From Achatina immaculata (Eukaryota; Mollusca; Gastropoda; Stylommatophora; Achatinidae): a stretch of DNA of 64,000 bases. The notes beneath the pieces were generated by a model. The model was not told the DNA's origin. It saw only the letters and a list, made by a program, of their open reading frames with translations, and searched no databases. Shown piece after piece: positions 44,008 through 56,210 of the stretch. The translations under genes and the position numbers were made by a program. The stretch is taken from the NCBI GenBank assembly GCA_009760885.1, contig CM019691.1:32873814-32937813 (forward strand), in the 5' to 3' direction. The number at the start of each line of letters is the position of its first letter. Within the stretch, counting starts at the first letter, position 1.

Positions 44008-45317
44008 GTTGGCTAGATTCTTCAGCTGCCGTGCGTGGAGCGGTGCTCATACCGGCCAATGAAGAAAGGTGCAAATGGGGTTGCCGCGCAGCAACACTGC
44101 GGAAAAGGTGGTAGAAATAATAAAGCGAAGCGAACAGTCATATCATGGCACATCTGGTCTGGAGGTCGGCCACGTCCTGAGTGCAGTCATATCGGGTGAA
44201 AAGCATGAACCGGCTTGTCCCAGAGGTTAAGACACTGCTGGCGAGACTCTCGAATGCCGCGTGTGGAGTGAAGCTCCTCCCGTCAAGGAAGAAAATGCGG
44301 AAAAGAAATAAAGGTTGCTATGCGGTGCCAATGTGAAAAGGTGGTGGAAAGGATAATGTGAAATTTAATCGGTATGTCCAATAGTATCGCTGTGAGAGCT
44401 AACACATACCACGGCGCCTCTGCTCTAGAGGCATGCCACGTCCGAAATACACCTACACTGGTGAAATATGCCTAAACCGGCACACACCAGGGGTGAAACT
44501 TGATGACTAGACATGTAATGCCACCTCCGTTTGGTCACGCCTGATATACACCCATACTGGTGAATTATGCCTAAACCGGCTCACACCAGGGGTGAATCTT
44601 GAAGGCTATGCATGTCACAGTACCTCTGCTCTAGAGGTCGGTCACGTCCCAAACACGCCCATACTGGGTTAATATGCCTAAACCGGCTCAACCCAGGGGT
44701 GGAAGTCACTAATGGCGAGGATTCGTCCTCCTGGACAAAAGCTCCATCCTGGTCACAGCTAGGAAGGGTAGCGGCCACGACCACAAAATACTGAAGTCGG
44801 AGACACTGGACCAGGGCAGTCTAGATAGGCAACCACCTCTCACCCGGCGGGGATGTTTGCGTATCCTAACCACGCTGAGGTTTTCCGGTGAGAAAGTCCA
44901 ACTCTTGGACTGGATGGGCAACCACCTCTCACCCGGCGGTGATACATGGGTATCTCAAAACACATCGAGGTTTTCCCGTGAGAAGGTCCAAATCTGGCCT
45001 GGGTGGGCTACCACCTCTCACCCAGCGGGGATGCACTGTTATCCTAAACACGTCGAGGTCTGCCGGTGAGAAAGTCCGACTCTGGACTAAACTGGTGCAA
45101 CGAAAACCACGGTGTCACGCAATCCGCTTCAGAGACCCACCAAGAATACAGGCTAAAGCCCTGCGATACTCTGAACCTCTTGTGGTCCTCTCGTGGATCT
45201 CGTGTGGTCCTTTCGGTGACCACACAGGAGACCACGGGCCCTAATGAGGACCAGAGGCGTAAATTCAGTAGGATCACAGTGCGGTCTTGGTGGTAGAAGC
45301 GAACGAAGAAGAAGAAG
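44008..45317 (+). mobile_element. Repeat Z copy 3 (perfect 14-bp TSD)
   Basis: The clearest insertion in the window: aatatcctgatact lies at 43,994-44,007 and again at 45,318-45,331. The 5' half holds two ~220-260-bp sub-repeats starting 'ggctagattcttcagctgcc' and 'ctggcgagactctcgaatgc'. Then come ~100-bp modules and three ~75-bp hairpin-bearing modules, ending in (GAA)n. No conserved ORF. Confidence 0.9.
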
Positions 45318-45654
45318 AATATCCTGATACTAACCTAACTCATCGTTCACTCCAAACAATATTCCTTCTTTAAATTTCAGACTTCTTCAGTATCTGCTTG
45401 AATTTTATTACTTCCGCTTTAAGATTTGCACTTTCCTCGTAGTTTTGTCTGAGATACGTCTAATAATGGAAGTATATTTATAGGGCTCCTGTAACAATTA
45501 ATTTTCTGTACATTTACTTCCGTATGGATATACGTGTCCTGTATTCGGTCAAGTAGAAAATAATGTATTTATATTTGACCGAATAATTAAAGTATATCTC
45601 TATTGTAAATGAAATAATCTCTCATATTGAGGTATATGGTTCATGTACAGATCG

Positions 45655-45750
45655 AGGTGCCCCAGTCACCTAACTGTAAAATGGGTACCCGTTCCTTCTG
45701 GAGCTGGGCGATTGATTGATTGATTGTTACGAATTGGGCACGAAGGCCCG
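45655..45750 (+). mobile_element. SINE fragment (possible)
   Basis: 'aactgtaaaatgggtacccg' followed by 'ttctggagctgggc' resembles the central part of the SINE at 57.69 kb ('aaaaatgggtatctggctct', 'ttctggagatgagg'). Confidence 0.4.
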
Positions 45751-45774
45751 TCTGATACTCTCCTCTTTATCACA

Positions 45775-47061
45775 CGAGGGATGATTGATAAGTTCTCGGA
45801 GTAAAGTACAACGGATTATTTGCGGACAACTTTTTGTGGTTATTTCTCAACATAGTCCCCTTTGCAAGTTCATGCAGTTAGATCCTTGAGCATACAGATC
45901 CCTTCTTTGTAAAAGTTAGCATCTTGTGCCAGTATAAAGTGGTCTACAGCATGCGTGACGTCATCATCTGAAGCAAATTTGCGACCACTGAGCTTCTGTT
46001 TTTTCAGTTTGGTAAACAAGTAATAGTCCGAAGGGGCCAAATCTGGGGAATAAGGAGGATGTTCAAGAAGCTAGAAGCCGCATTCATGAATGGCAGCCAT
46101 TGCCGCCACCGACTTCTGAACTGGAGCATTGTCTTGCTGAAAGATAACTCCTCTATTCAATTTCCCTCGACACTTTTCCTTAATTTTGACCCGCAGTTAC
46201 TTCACAAGATTAGCGTAATAGGCTCCGGTGACTGTTCTGCCCGTTTGAAGATAGTCTACCAACAGCACACTTTCTGAATCCCAAAAGATGGAAGCCACCA
46301 CTTTGCCTGCAGACAGAACCACCCTTGCTTTCTTTGGAGGCGGGGATCCATGATGTTTCCACTGCTTTGAGTGTTCTTTAGTTTCTGGTTGAAAATGATG
46401 AACCCAAGTCTCATCCATAGTCACAAATTGCTGAAGAAACTTTTCAGGATCTGCAGAAAAATGGCCAAGATTGTCTCTTGACATGTTGAGACGCTGACGT
46501 TTGTGATCAGCTCCAATAAGTTTCGGGACCCATCGAACAGAGACCTTTGTCATTTGAAGATCATTGTGAATAATGGCATGAACATGTTCATGGGACATGC
46601 CCAACTCAGTAGCAATGTACCGTTCAGTAAGTCGTCAATCTTCCATTATCATGTCATGGATTCTGCCGATGGTTTCATCTGTGGTTACCGTTCTTGGTCT
46701 TCCTGGACGGGGATCATCTTCCAGACTCTCCCTTCCATGTTTGAATTGCCCGTTTCTTCACTGTGCTGTAAGAAGAGGCACTCTCCCCTAGAGTCTCTAC
46801 CATATCCTCATGAATCTCCTTCGATGATAAGCCCTTGATGCAGAGTTAGCAAATGACTGCTCGATGAGAAATTTTATCCATTTTCTCAATTTCTGCCACC
46901 CCTTACCAATTAAGTAGCCTATGGAAAAAGAATTGGTTGTAGTTAATTTCTTGAAACTTGATATTTAATCTTACATTAGCCTGATCTACAAATGCACCTA
47001 ATATTAACTGTGTGTTTCAAGTAAATGTACCTTATGCCGAGAACTTATCAATCAACCCTCG
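45775..47061 (-). mobile_element. mariner transposon with inverted repeats
   Basis: The left end CGAGGGATGATTGATAAGTT and the reverse-complemented right end CGAGGGTTGATTGATAAGTT match for more than 30 bases. Length is 1,287 bp, normal for mariner. TA follows at 47,062. The left flank is CA, one base from TA. Confidence 0.9.
45840..46881 (-). pseudogene. mariner transposase (DD34D), broken
   Basis: Starts MDKISHRAV at 46,881. The helix-turn-helix region up to 46,610 has several stops and a frameshift. The open stretch 46,197-46,604 has RWVPKLIGADHKR, the catalytic VTMDETWVHHF, SKQWKHHGSPPPKKARV and AGKVVASIFWDSE. Downstream QDNAPVQKSV holds the second Asp and, 34 residues on (with one stop between), PDLAPSDYYLF holds the third, the DD34D spacing of mariner. 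All three Asp codons survive but stops disable it. Confidence 0.87.
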
Positions 47062-47157
47062 TACAACTTTCACTCTGTTCCAGACATTCTAGAAATATTC
47101 TGCACATATAAGGAACATAATTAATAATAGAAAAATTGAGAAAAATAAGGAAGAAAA

Positions 47158-47260
47158 GACAGTCAGGCATGATGCTGAACACATCACCATCTAGGCACCA
47201 TGACAGGTCAAGGAAAATATGGACATGAACACAATACCCCTAGGAGATTCTATGACATGA
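47158..47260 (+). mobile_element. SINE 3'-part fragment
   Basis: 'gctgaacacatcaccatcta' and 'catgacaggtcaaggaaaat' match the SINE pieces at 21.0 and 57.7 kb. Confidence 0.5.
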
Positions 47261-47439
47261 CAGACTACGTTTAGCTGTAAAGCTTTTGTTTCGTATATTA
47301 TCTGCTGTGAGATATGAAATGCACCTTTTCCCCTTCCTCGTGTGCTTGAGTTAAATTATACCAATTTGTGTTTCTAATTCAAGTCTCTCCAAATCTCTGA
47401 CATCTTTATTTGATTCCTTATTCAGGTCCCGATTGTTCG

Positions 47440-48335
47440 TTCATTTATTCTTTTGCATGTCTTTTCCCTTCTTAAAAGATCTCTTGAAGATCTCTCGGTT
47501 GTAAGAAAGATGCTCTGCTGCTGGTGCATCCATTCACAGATCGTCAACGATGTCTTGCAACCATCTTTGCCTTGTCTTCTTCTTCTTCTTCGTTCGCTTC
47601 TACCACCAAGACCGCACTGTGATCCTACTGAATTTACGCCTGCGGTCCTTGTTAGGTCCCATGGTCTCCTATGTGGTCCCCGAAAGGACCACATGAGATC
47701 CCCGAGAGGACCACAACAGGTTCAGATTATCCCAGGGCTTTAGCCTGTATTCTTGGTGGGTCTCTGAAGCGGATTGCGTGACACCGTGGTTTTCGTTGCA
47801 CCAGTTTAGTCTAGAGTCGGACTTTCTCACCGGAAGACCTCGACGTGTTTAGGATATCAGTGCATCCCCGCTGGGTGAGAGGTGGTAGCCCACATCTTTG
47901 CCTTGTTCTTCCTCTCTTTCTTTTACCCAATATGTACCCTTCAAGACTATATTCTTCAAACTCTCATGACAGTTAAAAAGTCCGAAATATTATGTTTCCT
48001 CTGTTTACTCTTCTTTACTAACCAACCTTCTTCAATATTATGTTCTTGTAGTGTGGATTTACTCGTATTTGTTCTTTTTTGTGTCCACGATATTTGAAGG
48101 ACTCTTCTATAGCATTTACGAGTACATTCAAAGCCACGTATGTGTTTCTCAGCTGTTTTGTTAAGTGCCCAGGTGTCACAGGCATATGTTGGGATGAGAA
48201 AGATGCGTGCCTTTAAAAGCCTTATTTTTTTGTGTAGTTTTGTCTGTCTCTTTCCATAACTTCTTTAGCTGTTTTGGCTTCTGAAGAGCAATAGATATTA
48301 TCCTTTTAATCTCCCTCATTGTATCTTCATCTTTT
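47440..48335 (-). pseudogene. LINE-A copy e, split by Repeat Z copy 4
   Basis: The 3' end (47,440-47,574) and upstream part (47,893-48,335) read on across the insertion. The coding relic includes equivalents of RVLQIS, NTKAEKHI and 'ACIFL' segments near 48,060-48,210, with stops. The tail at 47,440 is (ATTC)-like. Confidence 0.78.
47575..47892 (-). mobile_element. Repeat Z copy 4, 318-bp 5'-truncated, perfect TSD
   Basis: Only the 3' end is present. catctttgccttg occurs at 47,562-47,574 and 47,893-47,905, a perfect 13-bp duplication inside LINE-A. 5' truncation plus a TSD is the mark of target-primed reverse transcription. Confidence 0.92.
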
Positions 48336-49730
48336 TATGCAAAGTCGTAATTCAAACCGCTTCCAGTCTTGTCTTGTTTTATATTTGTTTATTGTCAAAA
48401 TCTCAAAAGTGTAGGGTATTATTAATTCCATGAGGAAATACAATATTCCTTTCCTTTCTCACACGAAAAGTTCTTTATATCATCTTCTTCTTGTTTCTCA
48501 AACCTGCTTTTATCTTTACCGTTCTTGACTTCAATATATGTTTTACGCTAATCGTTATGTTATTTATTATTCTTAAGTTGCAGAACATGAAATAATGTTT
48601 ATAATGTGATCCATTAGGTCGATTGTGCAATTCTAATCATATTATATCGTTTCTTCTTTCTTTGACAAAGCGGTGAAAACTAATTTCGAAAGATCTTGTT
48701 TCATATTTCCTGCGTCATGTATCAGATTTTAATAGATAGTTTTTTTTTCTATCCTAAAATTGTTTAACACTATGATCATTATAGGAATGTTCGTCTGATT
48801 GTGATCAGGTGAGGTTGTGTGTAGCCGTTGTGGTCAGCATGCAGTCTGGTTGGTATTTTCTGCAGAAATTGTCCTATTGGTGTTTTGTTTTTGGTATTTG
48901 CCACGATTCTTAGTTGCATGTTGGATTGTCATATGGCAGGACAACCTGCCGGCATACCATCATTTTTTTTCTGTGAGTCATTATTTTCCATTTTCATCAA
49001 CTCCATTCATTAAAAGTCTTACTGAAAAAAGTTTAGGCCAAGTTGTTGAGTTGTTGTAGACCTTGGGTTGTGTCTGAGAACTGAAAAAGTGTTTATCTAC
49101 TTCAGGTCAACTTTCAGATGAAAGGCTGGAAGATTTTCAAAATAAGTTGTACTAATTTGATATTAGTTTTGGCTGCAATTAATGGCAACACCGATATCAC
49201 TTCATTTTGCTGTCATGTGCATCATTAGTCTGATGCCTAGTTTCAGGTACACATGCTACCTTACCTTGTCTTACAAGTATTATCTGTTCCGGGATTCTGG
49301 CTTTCTATAGTCTGCCCGAGCGCATTTCTGACTCCTGTTTCTTTTGTTTTACAGTGATCATTCATTATAACTCTTGACAAAGAATTCTTTATTTCTTTCT
49401 TTCCTTATATATCTCGTATGAGCTTTTGGTCATTCCCCACCCCCCCACCCCCACAGTAACTTTGTTTTTCGTGATAACTATGTTCTGTCTTGCTTTTCGG
49501 GAAATCTGCTGCACTTCTCACCCTCTGCCCCCGCAATGTTATTCTGTCTTTTAAAGTTAACACTTAACTTTGTAACTCATTTTTTTGCTGAAGTCTTCTA
49601 AAAGCGACCTTTATCTTTCTGTTTCCGTCTTGCACAACTTTATTATTTCTTTCTTAAGTTCTTATTTTCTTATTTTACCTTATTACCTCTGCGTGATCAC
49701 TTCACGAATTTTTGATTATTTTAGATCTAA
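48336..49730. other. No recognisable gene
   Basis: AT- and T-rich unique-looking sequence. A C-rich run is at about 49,438-49,452. Short frames at 48,817-49,059 and 49,585-49,788 have no known motif. Confidence 0.4.
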
Positions 49731-49742
49731 CTCCTCTTTCAG

Positions 49743-51113
49743 TCTTCTTCTTCTTCGTTCACTTCTACCACCAAAAACCGCACTGTGAACCTACTGAATT
49801 CACGCCTGTGGTCCTCGTTAGGTCCTGTGGTCCCCTGTGTGGTCCAAAATAGACCACACGAGATCCACGAGAGGACCACAAGGGGTCCAGAGTATCACTG
49901 CTTTAGCCTGTATTCTTGGTGGGTCTCGGAAGCGGGATTGCGTGACACCGTGGTTTTCATTGCACCAGTTTAGTCTAGGGTTGGACTTTCTCAGCGGAAG
50001 ACCTCGACGTGTTTAGGATATCAGTGCATCCCCGCTGGGTGAGAGGCGGTAGCCCACCCAGGCCAGAGTTGGACTTTCTCACTGGAAAACCTCGACGTGT
50101 TTTGAGTTACCCGTGTATCACCGCCGGGTGAGAGGAGGTTGCCCATCCAGTCCAGGGTTGGACTTTCTCACCGGAAAACCTCAGCGTGGTTAGGATACGC
50201 AAACATCCCCGCCGGGTGAGAGGTGGTTGCCTATCTAGACTTCCCTGGTCCAGTGTCTCCGACTTCAGCATTTTGCGGTCGTGGGCGCTACCCTTCCTAG
50301 TTGTGACCAGGATGGAGCTTTTGTCCAGGAGGACGAATCCTCGCCACTAGTGACTTCTACCCCTGAGTTGAGCCGGTTTAGGCATTATCCCAGTATGGGT
50401 GTTTGGGACGGGACTGACCTCTAGAGCAGAGGTACTGTGACATGCATAGCCTTCAAGTTCCACCCCTGGTGTGTGCCGGTTTAGGCATATTTCACCAGTG
50501 TAGGTGTATTTCGGACGTGGGCGGCCTCTAGAGCAGAGGTGCCATGGTATAGCTCTCGTAGCGATACTACTGGACATACCGGTTAAACTTCACTTTCCAC
50601 CACCTTTTCCCATCGGCTCCGCACAGCAACCTTTATTTCTTTTCCGCATTTACTTCCTTAACCGGGAGGAGCTTCACTCCACGCGCGGCATTTGAAGAGT
50701 CTCGCCACCAGTGTCTTAACCCCTGGGACAAGCCGGTTCATGCTTTTCACCCGATATGACTGCACTCAGGACGTGGCCGACCTCCAGACCAGCGGTGCCG
50801 TGATTTGACTGTTTGCTTCGCTTTATCCTTTCTACCACCTTTTCCGCAGTGATGCTGCGCGGCAACCTCATTTGCAAATTTCTTCATTGGCCGGGAGGAG
50901 CACCGCTCCACGCACGGCAGCTGAAGATCTCGCCAACAGCGGCAGATGAGCTACCAAACGTGCCACTCATCTACCCTAAGTAACTGGTTTTCAGGCGCCA
51001 GATATTCGCCCTCGCCCCTTCTCCTGTCAGTTTAAACAGTTCTGTCACGGGAGGGCCAGGAGCTGGACTTGACTGCCAGAGGCTGTTTGTGGCGCGTTTG
51101 CAGTCCTTAGAAC
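49743..51113 (-). mobile_element. Repeat Z copy 6, full length (1,371 bp), perfect TSD
   Basis: ctcctctttcag at 49,731-49,742 is repeated at 51,114-51,125. The minus-strand 5' end is GTTCTAAGGACTGC, as in copy 1, fixing the probable family start. It ends in (GAA)n at 49,743. Confidence 0.91.
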
Positions 51114-51168
51114 CTCCTCTTTCAGTAAATTCCATGTGGGAGAGACCGGAACTAGGAAGATGAATTGG

Positions 51169-51279
<111 letters not shown>

Positions 51280-51289
51280 TCATAAAATC

Positions 51290-53990
51290 GTCTAAACAAA
51301 AATATAACTGACGAAGACATTAGAATAGACGGTTACAATTTACTTCGACGTGACCCTACTAGGAAGCTTGAGACAGGATTAGTTGTATATGTTACCATGG
51401 CCATACACTCTTGCCGTAGAAAAGACCTTGAGACACCAGATATTGAATGTATGTGGTTTGAATCAGACTTCAAAAGCAGAGCCAAATCTTAATCGGGTTT
51501 CTGTATCGTAATCCAAATGCACCAGCATCGTGGTATGATCACTTTACAAGTATGATGGATTATGTTTTGTCTTTTAATTTAAAGGATATAATTGTTCTTG
51601 GAGATTTCAATATTAATTACAGACAAACAGATGCTATATGGAATGATATTGTTTTATCATACAATTTATCCCAAATTATCACTAAACCTACAAAAGTAAC
51701 TGAAACATCATCCACAGTAATGGATCATATATATGTAGCTCATCCTGAAAACATAGAATGTAAAGTCCCTCACACATCACTGAGTGATCATTATTCGATC
51801 TGTTGCACATATGGCTTGAAAATTCCCAAAAATAAACATACCAGTATTAAATTTAGAAGTTTTAGCAAATTCAGCTTAGAATCATTTCTGAAAGAGTTAC
51901 AAGCAGTACCTCTAGATCACGTGTACCAACTAACTGACCCTGATAAGGCCCTGGAATACTGGATAAAAACCTTGAGGGATATATTTGACAGGCATGTTCC
52001 TATTAAAGAAGTGAGAGTTAAACATCAAGTGAAGTCCCCCTGGATAGCACCTGAGATATTGCAAGTCATGAGGGAAAGGGTTCAGGCCCACAAAATTAAG
52101 GAATTCAGTAGCTATCGATTACTTAGAAATAGAGTTCAGTATTTAATTAGGCAAGAAAAGAGAAATTACTTTAGGAACCTAGTTCAGAATAAATCAGACA
52201 GTACCTCTGTCTGGAAAGCAATTAATATTCTAGCAAACAAGAGAAAACAGTCCGACTTGCAGAGTTACAATCATGTGCCCGCATGTGAAGAGCTCAGAAA
52301 TCACTTCAGAGAAGAAGTCAATGTCTTAAAATCTTCACTACCAATCCCTGCTTTTGATTTAAGCGAATTAAACAAATGTATAGGTAGCAAATGTGCACAT
52401 CTAAAGCAACCCAGTATTCCTTTCATGTCAGTTAGTGAAGTTTAAAATTATCTTTCGTTTTTAAAGAACAACACATCAGGACTTGACGAAATCAGCAAAA
52501 AGATATTACGCTACTCTGCCCCAGTAATTACAGATACACTAACATGCATTTACAATCAGTGCATTGCACATTGTCATTTTCCTCAGGCTTTTAAAATTGC
52601 AAAAATATATTCCCTTTTTAAATCTGGTTCGGAGAAAAATCCCTCAAGCTATAGACCAATTTCCATTCTATCAACTTTGTCTAAACCCCTAGATAACACA
52701 TACATAAAAAACATTACAACACATGCAAGAAAATGATTTGATTGTTGACTGTCAGTCAGGTTTTAGGCCAAAACATTCCTGCCACACAGCTCACACAAAA
52801 ATGACAGAATGTTGGTTATCTAATATAAACGATGATAAATTATGTGGTGCTGTCTTTGTTGACTTTAAAAAAGCATTTGACATGAGTGGTCACGAAATAT
52901 TCTAGTTAGAAAGCTTGAGACTTATAGATTACACCCTGACTTGACAAAATTTATTACATCTTTTCTTTCCAACAGACAACAGGTAGTTTGCCTCAAAAAC
53001 TCTAAGTCAAGTTTTAATCTGTGGTTGATAGTGGCGTTCCACAGGGGTCTATTCTTGGTCCTCTCCTGTTTACCATCAACGTCAATGATCTTCCACTTCA
53101 TCTCAAAAAATCATCTTGTGACCTCTTTGCTGATGACTCACAGTTTACATTAGTGATAATAACTGTATTAACCTTGAGTCAACTATTCTAATTGAAATAA
53201 ACAGTCTAATTAACTGGAGCAACAACAACAGAATGCTCATAAACACCAGCAAAACAAAATCTATGCTCACTACAACAAGACAGAAATTAAAAATTTCACC
53301 AACAACAACACTACAGCTTCATACTGGAACTTCACAGATAGAGAATGTTAGTGAACATAAAACTCTAGGTCTCATGATTGACCACCACCTCAGCCGGAAT
53401 CATCATGTAGACAATCTAACCAAACTCATTGCACAAAAAGTTTCCCAATTCACTCAAATTAAACATTTCCTTGACATAGACACCAGAAAAATATACTACA
53501 TATCACAGATACAAACACACTTGGACTACTGCTCCACAGTCTGGGATGGTTGTTCCATATCAAACATGAAAAGACTTTACTCACTTCAAAAACGAGCAGG
53601 AAAGCTTATAGATGACAAACATGCAGCACGTATTATAAATAAGGACAAACATCTTGATATTCTACCCCTCAAGAACAGATTTCTTTTCAACAAGGCCAAG
53701 TTAATTCATAAAATTCTATCGCACAATGCTCCACCTTATCTGTGGTCGTTGTTCAAATACAACCCAAAACACAGTCACCGCTTAAGCAATTGTATCCTCC
53801 CAAAACCAAGGCTTGACATGTTTAAAAAAAACCTTCTCTTACTCAGCTGCCCACCTTTGGAATGCCATACCAATTCACATAAAACTTATAAGTAATATTC
53901 GTTCTTTAAACTTTGTCAACATCTATTTGATATAGACTATGTGCCTCCCTAAGCATAGTTTAAAGTAGTTTAAAGTATGGCTTGAGTGTT
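51290..53990 (+). pseudogene. LINE-F: CR1/Jockey-like LINE, endonuclease C-half plus RT
   Basis: It opens in the endonuclease (IDGYNLLRRDPTRKLE, then DIIVLGDFNINYRQTD and HTSLSDHYSIC with the SDH motif). A linker follows with 'YLIRQEKRNYFRNLVQN' (open 51,552-52,445). After stops and shifts the RT is legible: SSYRPISILSTLSK, DCQSGFRPKHSCHTA, AVFVDFKKAFDMSG (motif A), [14 protein letters not shown] and [11 protein letters not shown] (catalytic box). The C-terminal 53,233-53,895 has LINTSKTKSM, 'HKTLGLMIDHHLSRN' and THLDYCSTVWDG. Style is CR1/L2/Jockey-like. The N-terminal endonuclease and ORF1 are missing. At least four lesions break the frame. Confidence 0.88.
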
Positions 53991-54009
53991 GTAATGTTTA
54001 AAAATACTT

Positions 54010-55810
54010 TTATTCATTTGCATGTCCCTTGCGGAACTTTACCTCCCTAACAGCACTCCTGTAGGCCACTCGTTTGTGAGCTGTTGATGCATCCATTTGC
54101 AGATCATCAACGATGTCTTGGAGCCATCTTCGCCTTGGTCTTCCTCTCTTTCTTTTTCCCATTATGCACCCTTCCAAGACAGTTTTATCTAGATTTTCAT
54201 GACGTTTAATGTGTCCAAAATATTTAAGTTTTATCTCTTTAATCCTCTTTACCAGCCAGTCTTCTTCAATATTAAGTTCTTGTAGTATGTCTTCTTCTTC
54301 TTCTTCGTTCGCTTCTACCACCAAGACCGCCCTGTGATCCTACTGAATTTACTCCTGAGGTCCTCGTTAAGTCCCGTGGTCCCCCGTTTGAAAGGGACCA
54401 CACGAGATCCCCGAGAGGACCACAATAGGTTCAGAGTATCGCAGGGCTTTAGCCTGTATTCTTGGTGGGTCTCAGAAGTGGGATTGCGTGACACCGTGGT
54501 TTTCGTTGCACCAGTTTAGTCTCGAGTCGGACTTTCTCACCGGAAGACCTCGACGTGTTTTGGATATCAGTATATCCCCGCTGGATAAAAGGTGGTATCC
54601 CCACCCAGGCCAGATTTGGACTTTCTCACCGGAAAACCTCGACGTGTTTTGAGATACCCGTGTATCACGGCCGGGTAAGAAGTGGTTGCCTATCCAGCCC
54701 AGTGTTGGACTTTCTCACCGGAAAACCTCAGCGTGATTAGGATACGCATACATCCCCGCCGGGTGAGAGGTGGTTGCCTATCTAGACTGTCCTGGTCCAG
54801 TGTCTCCGACTTCAGCATTTTGTGGTCGTGGCCGCTACCCTTCCTAGTTGTGAGCAGGATGGAGCTTTTATCAAGGAGGACGAATCCTCGCCACTAGTGA
54901 CTTCCACCCCTGGGTTGAGCCGGTTTAGGCACATTATCCCAGTATGGGCGTGTTTGGGACGTGACTGACCTCTAAAGCAGAGGTACCTCGACAGGCTTAG
55001 CCTTCATGTTTCACCCCTGGTATGAGCCGGTTTAGGCATATTTCACCAGTATGGGTGTATATCAGGCGTGACCGACCTCAAGAGCGGAGGTGGCGTGACA
55101 TGCCTGGCCATCAAGTTTCACCCCTGGTGTGTGCCGGTTTAGGCATATTTCACCAGTGTAGGTGTGTTTCGGACGTGGCCGGCCTCTAGAGCAGAGGTGC
55201 CGTGGTATGTGTAGCTCTTGTAGCGATACTACTGGACATACCGACTAAACTTCACTTTATTCTCTCCTTCACCTTTTCACATCGGCGCCACACAGCAACC
55301 TTTATTTCTTTTCCGCATTTTCTTCCTTGACCGGGAGGAGCTTCACTCCACGCGCGGCAACCGAAGAGTCTCGCTAGCAGTGTACGAGCTTGTAGTATAG
55401 ATATATTTGTTCTTTTTGTGTCCACGATATTTGAAGGACTCTTCTGTAGCATTTACATTCAAAGGCATTTATGTATTTCTCACCTGTTTTGTTAAGTATC
55501 CAGGTCTCACAGGTACATGTTGCGATGGGAAAGATGCATGCCCTTAAAAATCTTATTTTTGTAATTCTGTCTGCTCCTCTCCACATATTCTTTATTTGTT
55601 TTACTTTCTGAAGAGCAATAGATGTCCTCCTTTTAATTTCCCTCATTGTATCTCCATTATTAGTTAGCAGTGATCCAATCTATTCAAAACGCTCCACTTC
55701 TTCCAGTTTTTTCTCATTGATACATATATCAGCTGTCTTGTTTGTTTTGTCAGTTCTTCGCATTAAGATAGAGGTTTTGTTCTTCACTATTCTTACGGAC
55801 TGACATTCCT
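54010..55810 (-). pseudogene. LINE-A copy f, split by Repeat Z copy 5
   Basis: 3' part 54,010-54,288: LQELNIEEDWLVKRIKEIKL, KYFGHIKRHENLDKTVLEGC, GKRKRGRPRRRWLQDIV and ending 'KFRKGHANE'. Upstream part 55,389-55,810: MREIKRRTSIALQKVKQIKN, RACIFPIATCTCETWILNKT and ECKCYRRVLQISWTQ. The two parts join smoothly if Repeat Z is removed. No RT active site. Confidence 0.86.
54289..55388 (-). mobile_element. Repeat Z copy 5, 10-bp TSD
   Basis: cttgtagtat flanks it at 54,279-54,288 and 55,389-55,398. It is 1.1 kb, with a minus-strand 5' end near 'cactgctagcgagactcttc', the same start region as copy 2. Confidence 0.9.
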
Positions 55811-56190
55811 TTTAAATACTGCTTTTCTATAAATTTGTTAGTTTTGAATGAATGTAAAAATGCAAGTTTATTTCATGTTGTTGCATAAATCAGCGTGTAG
55901 AGTGTATGGACATGAGATAAGTTTATTATTTCTTTATGTAATCATTTAATGTGTCTTCATGATTATTATGCTCATTAACAAATGCTGAATGACTGTGACT
56001 GAGTGAAAGCTCGGAGAATGAGGTCACTCACGCTGAACAAATTCTGTGGCTCTCAACAATATCTTGAGTATACTCTTATGTACATGAATAAAATCGGTAT
56101 AGATTCACTCAGTCATACAAGGTCCGACAAATAAGTAATGAGACTAATAACATAAAAAATAAAATAAACAACATTTGAAGATATAACCTG
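55811..56190. other. No recognisable gene
   Basis: AT-rich. 'ggtccgacaaataagtaatg' at about 56,121 may be the left inverted repeat of the following mariner. Confidence 0.35.
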
Positions 56191-56210
56191 TATTTTATTC
56201 AAAGTAAGCC

